Translations under genes and position numbers: made by a program
DNA from: Agapetus fuscipes
Lineage: Eukaryota > Arthropoda > Insecta > Trichoptera > Glossosomatidae
Direction of reading: 5' to 3'
Assembly: GCA_951799405.1 (NCBI GenBank)
Contig: CATOGX010000019.1
Span: forward strand, 17,713 to 81,712
Length of the DNA stretch: 64,000 nucleotides
Notes under the pieces: generated by a model
What the model was told of the DNA's origin: nothing
Database searches by the model: none
What the model saw: the letters and a program-made list of their open reading frames with translations, nothing else
In this document: piece by piece, positions 11,188 through 19,630 of the stretch
How positions within the stretch are numbered: position 1 is the stretch's first letter
Layout of the letters: the number at the start of each line of letters is the position of its first letter

Positions 11188-11379
11188 GGGTGTGTAATGA
11201 TGCATGGGAAAAGTAATGTTAGGGTGGAATTTAACCCTTTAGCTGCGGGTGACACGCATTGGCGTCAAGTGTCAACTTGCACACAGTGCGGCTGTCAATC
11301 ATAGACGTCATCCAACTTTGAACTTATCCCTGACATCTGTGTTTAATAATTAATTCAAAAGTCTGCAAGTCAATTATCT

Positions 11380-11615
11380 ATAATCTAAGTTGCAGAGATA
11401 TATTAACATTTAAGGCTCTCAAATGCATGCCCACAAACAGACACGTGTAGTTCGCGCTTACAAATGCTGAATGTGTACTTACAAATAAAATCCAAACTTC
11501 AAATGAACATAAGCCCTACAACTTTTGACGACCTTCCCTGACATAGGGGTGACACTGGCAAAGTGAACCATTTTTTACAGTATGGGTGATCAGCCTCGTA
11601 TCAACCTATATTTTA
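11380..11615 (-). repeat. Rep-1 copy
   Basis: Near full-length antisense copy from ATAATCTAAGTTGCAGAG to CAACCTATA, with the usual internal blocks. Confidence 0.75.
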
Positions 11616-12441
11616 AGGAATTACATATTGAGCTAAAGAGAAATGAGCTAAATCTTTGTGATTTTTGTTCTTGAATAACTAATGCATGTGACTGTGCACA
11701 TGGTTCGTTCACAAGTGTCGTCAATCAATTAAGGTAGGAAATAATAGTTTTAAAAATGTGCTTGAAAAATTATTCCGTACTGGGGATATATAGCCAGAAA
11801 ATTCAGAAGCCAAAAGTTTAAGGAAGAACTTGTGTAGATGACTGACATTGGTCAAACTGTGATAACACAACTACAAATATAAATACCAAATGAAGCTGCA
11901 GCATTTAAGTTTGCAAAAAACCTAAGCAGCTTACATTTGCGTTCTTATGTTCTATACTTAGGTACAACTATCATTAGAATTGATTATTTTCATGAAAGAA
12001 GTTGTGACACCATACCATCAATCACAACAGTAGAAATAGACGGTGCATGCCGGGCTCTTCCCATATTGAAGGCACGTGCTGCGTGCTACAAGTGGAGGCA
12101 TGAGTCATCTGTTTCCCAAATCTGCTATCTGCACGCGCAACTTATTACGTTGAATTATTCACGTCGGCGATGGCAGATTTCAGAAATAAAAACAAACTTG
12201 TTAGTCCAGATATAGCCGAGATAGAAACAAAAACTTATACACATGCATAAGGGTTAAATATCCCTTGACAAAAATACATGTCATTTTTTGCCATAAGTGG
12301 AGATGGCGGATTTTGAAAACAGACGGCTCATACTAATACATAAGGACACAGTACCTGAGTACACAGTACAAAACCTCACTCTCAGTGCCCAGGAGGCCTG
12401 TGTCCTCCATCATGTTTTATATTTACTCTCCTACACTGCTT
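11616..12441. other. 3' flank of the macrodomain gene
   Basis: No ORF of note. On the minus strand, which is the direction of the gene ending at 12442, there is no perfect AATAAA. An AATATA variant near 12415-12420 could serve. The region probably holds the 3' UTR. Confidence 0.35.
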
Positions 12442-12945
12442 TCACCATAAGTCGCTTCTTCGCCTTGGAAACATATTTCCATACTGCAAATATTCATCTT
12501 CACTGGCCTTATCAGGGAAACAAACCCAGACCTCAATATCCGGAAGATTGTAACTCAACAGATTTTCAATTTTCATCATATCGGCTGGATCATCAACATA
12601 TTTAATGCCAATGTTGCTGTAACCATCATCTATAATTATTTTACTCATTTTCCGGGTGCATTTCTCAAAAGCTTCAAAGTTTATGCGGCCATTTCTTTCC
12701 CGCGATATGAATCCGTAAGTAGCATCATTGTAAAGGCCAAACCGTAAACGCACAATCTCGCCCATTTGGCGGTTAGCTTCCTTGAATTTTGGCACAAACC
12801 GTGGATGCCAATGATTATAGTATTCTAAATGCTGGAGATGTTCATCGCTGGTTTGGTTGTCGGGGCCAATATACACAATTGCAGTTTTCGGTTGTATTAT
12901 GTGAAGCTCCATGACTCGGTGAACTAGCTTGCCTTTGATGCGCCT
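12442..12945 (-). CDS. Macrodomain protein, terminal coding exon
   Basis: Third coding exon, phase 0, encoding residues 361-527 and a TGA stop at 12444-12442. The acceptor TTTTATTTTCAG precedes AGGCGC at 12945, and the exon joins in frame to the exon ending at 15270. Residues about 390-515 align by eye with the second half of the upstream macrodomain: PKFKEANRQ with SRFKKVGQL, ATYGFISRERNG with RFIYYLVTKKKS, SNIGIKYVDDPADM with QNIAMPKIACGLDR, and IEVWVCF with INIFVHE. The catalytic Lys and the CGLD motif are replaced. I infer a degenerate, non-catalytic second macrodomain that might still bind a nucleotide or a partner. The exon is certain as an open, spliceable frame. The fold assignment is tentative. 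Confidence 0.8.
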   Translation of the reverse strand, partial: RRIKGKLVHRVMELHIIQPKTAIVYIGPDNQTSDEHLQHLEYYNHWHPRFVPKFKEANRQMGEIVRLRFGLYNDATYGFISRERNGRINFEAFEKCTRKMSKIIIDDGYSNIGIKYVDDPADMMKIENLLSYNLPDIEVWVCFPDKASEDEYLQYGNMFPRRRSDLW

Positions 12946-13029
12946 CTGAAAATAAAAGATATTTAGACAATTGTTACTCCCAAGGTGCGCAACTAACCTA
13001 CCATACAGGAAGTTTAGGCTTACACGGCC

Positions 13030-13170
13030 AGTTGTTGATATTGGAAAGTTGCTTTCCGGGATCTGTTACCATAGTCTATTGGAGCTGGAGCTTCAGGACG
13101 TTTCACCCACGTCTGCAATGGGCTTCTTCAGCGTGCTGCGTGGGAATGATGTTGATGAAACTGATGCATT
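13030..13170. repeat. Half copy of the 2842-3090 MITE
   Basis: GTTGCTTTCCGGGATCTGTT, GGAGCTGGAGCTTC and GGGCTTCTTCAGCG match the left arm of the MITE at 2842. The right arm is absent. Lies in the second intron of the macrodomain gene. Confidence 0.65.
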
Positions 13171-13865
13171 GATCCTCAACCTTTTTGCGATCAGAAGCGC
13201 TATTCTTCTAAATTCCTTCCGACACGAAGGCGAATTGTGATTCTCATAACAAAATTTGACAGAAAGCTATCTGCTGCGAAGGATAGAAATCTCTAGGAAC
13301 TATCCAAATTGACCGCAGCAATTTTACCCCGAGTTATAACAAAGGATAGAAAAATGGCAGGAGATTATTACAAATACACGACTTATTTTCTTAAAGGACG
13401 TAAATAAATGTATCTGTAAACTCATTCCGTACATTTTTATTTGTGACCTATGTGACATTATTACAGCAAATAATGATGTAGAATAGGAATTTTAATGTAA
13501 CAAAAATTTGACAGAAGTAAGGACCATAGAAATGTTGCAGCGTCGATTACCTACATTACACACTTATCTATCACTGCGCCCACCTAGAGTGAGACAGAAC
13601 AACAGTCAACAAATGACAACATATTGTTTTGTAAATTAATGCACACTGGTTTGTGATGTGCTTCTGTTGCGGGTCAGTTCGGGGTGAGGAGGGGGCTGCA
13701 TTTCTCTCTTCTAGGCGTTTGTCCGATTGCCCGCTTGTGTTAGTAGCCAGAGGGCTCGGCCTGCAGCCCCGCTACGGGCATCAGGTATAATGTGCTTGCT
13801 CTCTCCTAGCCCGCATCATACAGCTGGCAAGAGTTACAGACTTAACAAAAAATGAGAACCTGATC
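13171..13865. other. Intron sequence, nothing recognised
   Basis: Includes a relatively GC-rich patch (13660-13800) with no ORF or repeat identity that I can support. Confidence 0.35.
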
Positions 13866-14435
13866 CATGGGCGTACCAGGATCAAATCTAGGGGGGGGCA
13901 GGTTTTAGAAAATTGAAGATCACCATCATCAAAATATATCACCGACGTTAGAGAGGTCATTCTGTGTGCAACAACACAAATATTGATTGTTGATTGATGG
14001 GGGTGAGGGGGTAGACATGCATATTCCCTATCGAAATTGCCGCAAAATATATGAGTAGCTTTCATGTGTCGCACATCTCTAAAGCCTAGTTCGACAAGGC
14101 GACTATTTTAGTCGAGTAACGAGTAATTTAGTGGTGGGCGGGGCGCTACTCGCCCGTTAAAATAGAGTAAAATGTATCGACTCGACTAAATCATTGACTT
14201 AACTACTCGACTAATTTTTTGTGGTTCGCACACGTTTAGCTACTAAAATTAGTCGCTACTCGACTAAGTTAGTCGCCGTGTCCGAACTAGGCGGGGGGGC
14301 AAGCCATGATCAAAAAATTGTCATTTCAGTAATTGCAATACAATTCAATAACAATTTTGGATTATTTAGGCTAATTTTGCTCTTCCATGGGGAAGAGGGG
14401 GGGGGGGCAGCTGCCCCTTTCTAGTTACGCCCATG
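13866..14435. mobile_element. hAT-type MITE with perfect 8-bp duplication
   Basis: Inverted ends CATGGGCGTA and TACGCCCATG are flanked by identical ACCTGATC at 13858-13865 and 14436-14443. G-tracts lie just inside both ends. Another MITE (14084-14292) is nested inside. No transposase. Confidence 0.85.
14084..14292. mobile_element. Nested MITE with GCCTAGTTCG termini
   Basis: Inverted termini GCCTAGTTCGACAAGGCGAC (14084) and its counterpart ending CCGAACTAGGC (14292). Inside are many AGTCGAGTA/TACTCGACT repeats. Sits within the hAT MITE 13866-14435. The target duplication is unclear. Confidence 0.7.
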
Positions 14436-14443
14436 ACCTGATC

Positions 14444-15102
14444 TCTCGAGAACAGGGAAGTCCACACTTTAAGTTCTAGTACAAAGCTAGCTCACTTACC
14501 TGCCGTAAACGGCCCTTTGGAAGACAATGCAGCAATAAGTTGTACTACATAGTGCAGCTTAGCAAGCCTCTATACCAGAGGTGCCTCTATAACAGCCTCT
14601 ATAACAGTCGATCGCGGGAGGTTTTAAGGTTGATCGCCGAGGATAGCTAAAATTTTCAGTGATCGACCTTAAAACTGTAGTTTTTTTTAGACATACATAT
14701 CTGTGCGAGTCTGCATTTTCTCATTTGAAAGTAATAAAATCAAAATATCATACTCGTCTCACAAATAACCACCTGACAGCCTGCTTGCGTCTAGCTTGGA
14801 GATTAGTGGACCACTAATGTCAAGCTTTGACATCGGCATCAAGATAATTTTTATTTTTATATTGTACCAGTATTATTTTTAATTCTTTTTGTAATGTTCG
14901 AAAAATTTAATACAGATTTGACATTTTGCATTCAATGTAGTTTTACTTAATTGCGTGCCTACCCCCCCCCTCCCCCCCGCTATTTATGGCCCGCAACGAT
15001 TACAAAAATACAAAATATTATGTTGGACACCCCTGGGCTAAAGCGTTAAAATGTCGATCTCCTATTCATTCATTTTTGCTAGGTCGATCTCCTCAAGAAA
15101 AA
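14444..15102. other. Intron sequence with homopolymer tracts
   Basis: Contains a C-tract near 14962-14978 and AT-rich runs. The frames reading through 14986-15417 are artefacts of the adjoining minisatellite. Confidence 0.35.
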
Positions 15103-15249
15103 GTATGGGCACCCCCTGGTATAGTATGGGCACCCCCTGGTATAGTATGGGCACCCCCTGGTATAGTATGGGCACCCCCTGGTATAGTATGGGCACCCCC
15201 TGGTATAGTATGGGCACCCCCTGGTATAGTATGGGCACTCCTGCTCTAT
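15103..15249. repeat. 21-bp minisatellite, 6 perfect units plus a partial
   Basis: The unit GTATGGGCACCCCCTGGTATA begins at 15103, 15124, 15145, 15166, 15187, 15208 and (diverging) 15229. Six units are identical, which implies recent expansion. It ends 20 bp from the splice donor of the macrodomain exon 15270-15585. Because 21 is divisible by 3 it produces spurious periodic ORFs. Confidence 0.95.
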
Positions 15250-15269
15250 ACTTTACAAAAAATACTCAC

Positions 15270-15585
15270 AACTTTTTTCTCATGGACAAATATGTTGATG
15301 TTGGTGTCTCCGTATACTTGGTTTATCATGGCTTCTACGTCCTCCCAGTTCAGTCTATCCAGACCACAGGCTATTTTTGGCATAGCAATGTTCTGTACTT
15401 TGGCTTTGAGGGCGTGATCTCTCATGGCGACCAGTGACTGGTAGACAGTATTGTTCACCGGCTTGGAGGTGCTCTTCTTCTTGGTGACAAGGTAGTAGAT
15501 GAATCTGCCGCTGTGTTCGATCACTGCCATACCTCCGACTTTAACCCTTTGGTCGCAAAGCTGGCCAACTTTTTTGAAACGCGAT
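15270..15585 (-). CDS. Macrodomain protein, second coding exon (TARG1/OARD1-type catalytic half)
   Basis: Encodes residues 256-360 of the macrodomain protein. The acceptor TATATTTCAG lies directly before 15585. The first base completes the AG|A codon of the exon at 55916. The donor is GTT|GTGAGT (15269-15264), leaving phase 0. The sequence carries GGMAVIEHSGRFIYYLVTKK and PKIACGLDRLNWEDV, the signature of TARG1/OARD1 (ADP-ribose glycohydrolase acting on acidic residues and O-acetyl-ADP-ribose). The family's catalytic Lys (human K84) corresponds to K290 and the catalytic Asp (human D125) to D331, both present, so the domain should be active. Confidence 0.9.
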
Positions 15586-15774
15586 CTGAAATATAGAAGT
15601 CATTTAACAATTATATAAGACAAATGAGCGGCAATTTTGTGTGTGCACACCTCAAGTGCCCTACTTACAAAAATGAGATATTTTACAACGGTGCACTTTC
15701 AGTGCTTTCAATGAATGCTCTGATCCTATTGGCTGACAGCTTCACTCATAGGAATATGTTGAGTGATATTCAAT

Positions 15775-15775
15775 C

Positions 15776-15814
<39 letters not shown>

Positions 15815-15868
15815 CTTCTATCTATCTATCTATCTATCTATCTACTTCTATCTATCTATCTACTACTT
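15775..15868. repeat. (TATC)n microsatellite
   Basis: About 22 TATC units interrupted twice by TACTTC. The periodic 'YLSI' open frame over it is not a gene. Confidence 0.95.
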
Positions 15869-15869
15869 T

Positions 15870-18095
15870 ATAAAAAGCAACGGCCTCCCCATAAAAAATA
15901 AATGTGCGTTAATGGCATTCAAACTGAAGAACTCCTGAACAGATGCACGTCATATTCACAACAAATATTGTTCAGGACTTGGGATGTGCATCCTCATCAT
16001 TAATAGATTTTTAATTGTTGTTTTTTAAATAAATAAACATGATCGATCACAACACCTTTTTACATCGATATAAATAATATACATAGATGGAGCGCGTGAG
16101 TGTTTTCCTATACAAACGGTTGTGCCACAAAATTGTAGAAAGAAAGAGAAAGAAACATTAGAAATTTTGTTATGTTTCTGTCTCTTTCTGATCTCCATGA
16201 CAACGTCAGGGTCCGTACTCAACATGGATTTGTAAGGACTGGATGGGCTGAGAAAGCAATCCTTTGTGAATTAGAAATGCGCTACCCCACTCATCATACA
16301 AAAATCCAAATTCAGTCTATCGGTAACCTTCCAACTATTAACAGGTGTGTTTCCTAACTGGAAAGAAAAATCATCAAAATGCCAAGCCACACATTTTCCA
16401 AATGCACAAACAATACGAAAAATTGTAATAAAAAGTCTGGAGTAACTTTTCACTCGTAATTACCAGTGAATATTAATATTTAAGTAAATTCAAGTGATAT
16501 TTTATCTGCCGATGCCTTTAGCCACAAAACAATAGCCCCGCTGTCAAACCGTCGGCCATTTTTAGTGATAGAGATGTGATGATGATAAAATATAGTATCT
16601 GATACCGTCACGTGAGAACATTTTTTTTTCTGAAATGTATGTATTTGAAGTGGTCTGTATTTCAAAATTTCAATTTCTACCCTACACTTTTTGTTTCATT
16701 TATCCTTTTATATTTCAAGGAAATTGGATTACAAATAATATTTTTTTTACTTTGTCTTCTATAGGTATTACTCCTAACATCATTGAAAAAACTTAAATTA
16801 AAAAAATGTAATTGAAATAATTTTCACAAGTAATTATGTAACATTAAGTAAAATATTTACATTTATGGAACAGAAGCATTAAAAGTATCAGATATTGTCA
16901 AAACCTTTGACAACACTAAATTATGTTGTCAACGAAAATAACATCAACAATTCGTTGCTAAGCAATATTACCTGCTTACATAAATTAACGACGGAGTAGG
17001 GACGCATAACGTGATAGAAAAGGACAACAACAAAAAACATATGTTGTGCGAGCGAGACAAAACAAGGGACAAAGTCTGGCGAAATTAGATTTCAGTGACT
17101 GTATGGAACACAGTGTTTAGAACTAAATCAAATAAATAGCCTCTCCATTTAATAGAACTCCATGGTACTCAAGCCGAAGTGAAGAAAACCTAACAGGTGA
17201 CAGCTGAGGCTGACGTCTCACAACATACGTTTCCCAAAATGTAAGGAAAAATAGCTCAATACGAATAAATTTTTATTTTTTAAATTTTTTCAGTGCATAA
17301 TATTTAAGGCTGTGTAAGAACTAAAAAAAACTTAAACAAAAAAAAGACGTATTAGTACCCATATCTTACTTTTATGTAATAGAGCATTATTTGAAAATAC
17401 GAGTATATGAATATCAGCAGATTTTTTTCTCCGATATTTTAAAGGAGCATCTCTGAAAGTTGTCTAAAATGCTTCTTTACATTTTAATATCTAAATATCT
17501 TTATTTCTTTTGTATTTATATCTAAATAAACCTTAAAAAATACGATTAATGCTTCCAATATAAGAAAAAAAATCTATCGTCAATAATGGGTATAAGTATG
17601 AAGAACTGAGTTTTTTATTTATATTTTGTGGTTTTTTACTGTATTCTTTTGTTTGTAATAATTCGTCACGCACTTATCATGAGTTTTATTTCATTAAATT
17701 AACATACGAGTATTTCTTTTATGTGGGGAAATTTGAAAATTTGATGGAACTGTCAGGCTTCGCATGATATTCGTCTTCAATTTACATGTAGGTACCTCGA
17801 TGTTTCCTTGCAGACGCTTGGTAAACAACTGATTGCAAATGGGGCATACACTATCATTTAGGGCAACAATGATGTGGATCGGATATATACGCTAATGCTC
17901 CATCTATATATTTTATTTAGATCAATGCCTTTTTATGTAAAACCTATGCGAGAAACAAAACTCATTTTGACATTCGAATTTCAAATAAATTGCCAACACT
18001 TCAACATAGGCTTCAAAGTTGCCATACAAGTCGATTCTTTTTCTGTTGAATTCCGTTGAGTACCTACCTATATTCTTTATTTATTTCAAAACTAG
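15870..18095. other. Long AT-rich intron stretch, nothing recognised
   Basis: No coding signature, tRNA-like promoter or inverted termini could be supported on either strand. Short frames (16025-16665, 17874-18059) have no protein-like conservation. Confidence 0.3.
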
Positions 18096-18173
18096 CTGAC
18101 CCGGCGAATTTTTTCCGCCTTAGAGGCAATAAATGAGCAGACTTTTGATTTCATCAAGGTCAATTTTTTAATT
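18096..18173 (+). repeat. AGCTGACCCGGCGAA repeat terminus
   Basis: The ACTAGCTGACCCGGCGAA motif is, from memory, a recurrent start of dispersed repeats in arthropod genomes. Only about 75 bp are present before SINE-C begins. Confidence 0.4.
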
Positions 18174-18375
18174 GTCGGTGTTATAGCCGCGGGGATCAAG
18201 ACAGGTTATTTGGAACCGGATAACGCTGGTTCGAATCCCGCGACGATAACTTCTACCCTGGTTCAACAGATGCCGTTGCATGCACACAAGCTTCTGCTTT
18301 CGCATGAAGACAACTGGCCAGGTAAAATAGGTTGGTGGATTGCATTCCTTTCCACAAATCTATTTTTTTTTTTTA
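18174..18375 (+). repeat. SINE-C (tRNA-derived)
   Basis: GTCGGTGTTATAGCCGCGGG (A-box region), then GGTTCGAATCCCG (B box) 50 bp downstream, a 110-bp body, and a T-rich 3' end. It shares its head with the tRNA-like segment at 33221-33323. No complete cloverleaf, so a SINE rather than a tRNA gene. Confidence 0.7.
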
Positions 18376-18485
18376 AATTAAAAAATTAAATTAATTATTT
18401 AAATTATTAATATAAAATGAAAAAGGAATTATTTTAATGATTTTTTATTGGCCATGTACATATTTTAGTGCATGAGTTCCACTCT

Positions 18486-19054
18486 TTAGTGAAGCACCTT
18501 GTGATACACGACATTTTTCGTTTTATCATCAGGTGCAAGAACAAATAATGCAGATGGTGAACATGCCACATATAATTGACCATGGGAAAAACATGACCAA
18601 AACATTCAGACCACAAACTTTTAAGGATTGGCCTTGTGATTTGTTGATGGTCATGGCGAATGCAAGACAGATCGGAAATTGAAGTCGTTTAAACTCAAAC
18701 AGCATGTCAGTTGGAATCATCGGGATCCTTGGAATGAGAACTTCCTCACCTTCGAATTTTCCCTCAAGTATCGTTGTGTGAATCACATTTTTCATCAATT
18801 TCCTTACCACCAATCGAAATGAAATCAATCCGCTCGATTCGTCGACAGGTACTCGACCATTACCGATAGTCAGTAATTGCTCAGAGAAATCTTCAGCAGA
18901 TGTATCGTTCAGCAATGCAACTCTCATGTTTGTTGACAGCTGAAGTTTTCTTGGAATTACTGGCAGTGTTTGGCGGAAATCTCCAGACAGTAAAATCATT
19001 GCGCCCCCAAAATATCTCGAGTTATTGCGTAGATCTTTCAATGTTCGGTAAAGT
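18486..19054 (-). pseudogene. Helitron helicase, C-terminal part
   Basis: Continues the PIF1-like Helitron helicase broken at 23636. It resumes at YRTLKDLRNNSRYFGG, followed by the Walker-B-side motif LSGDFRQTLPVIPR and the C-terminal motifs LIPRIPMIPTD, FPICLAFAMTINKSQGQS and, after frameshifts, HGQLYVACS and KNVVYHKVLH with a stop at 18488-18486. There is an in-frame internal deletion: GNGRVPVDESSGLISF runs straight into RLVVRKLMKNV, losing the roughly 100 residues that normally separate them. At least one frameshift lies near 18600, so the gene is dead. Confidence 0.85.
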
Positions 19055-19514
19055 TTTTTATTTTAAGAAGAATAAACGGCTATATAGCCTTTTACAACAT
19101 TGCGATAAATATAAATATGTAGGTACATAAGTAGGTACTGTATCTATAGGTATAAAACTAATATCTTAAAATATAACACAAATAAATGACACATAAATAA
19201 TATACAAAGATGTAAATATACGATGGTTATAAAGCAATAGAGCTAACAATTTAAAAATAATAACAATAAACTTTAAAAATAATAATGCAAAAACCATAAA
19301 CCAGTGTAAGCAATTGTTGTATACAAAAATTGTTGTAATAAACAACAAATCTTCATTATTTGATCAGGGTTGTCACAACATAATATACTAAATCAGGTGT
19401 AAAATTTGCTAAAATTAATAGAATAAACAAAAGATCATTTAAAATTTCAAGGATTATTTTATAAAAAAATTTTCATACAATGCAATACAACATACAATTT
19501 ACAATGTGTTGTGC

Positions 19515-19630
19515 AAAGAAAGAAAGAAGATGTGAAACTAAAGGTACAAAAAAAAAAAAATGTGTTGAGATGGCTTGGGCCTGCGGAAAGAATGGATGAT
19601 GAGAGACCGACAAAATGCGGATACCTACAT
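19515..19630 (+). repeat. Short LINE-R scrap inside LINE-1 3' region
   Basis: KLKVQKKKNVLRWLGPAERMDDERPTK on the plus strand (given here in pieces: VLRWLGPAERM, DDERPTK) matches the RWFGHxERM block of LINE-R, antisense to LINE-1. About 115 bp only, bordered by A/T homopolymers. How it arrived is unclear. Confidence 0.6.

Noticed and set aside
14986..15437. Two overlapping plus-strand ORFs of 143 and 128 codons with periodic PPG/GTPW repeats
   Set aside because: Products of the 21-bp minisatellite read in two frames, and antisense to a real macrodomain exon.
15775..15868. Periodic 'YLSI' coding frame
   Set aside because: A (TATC)n microsatellite.
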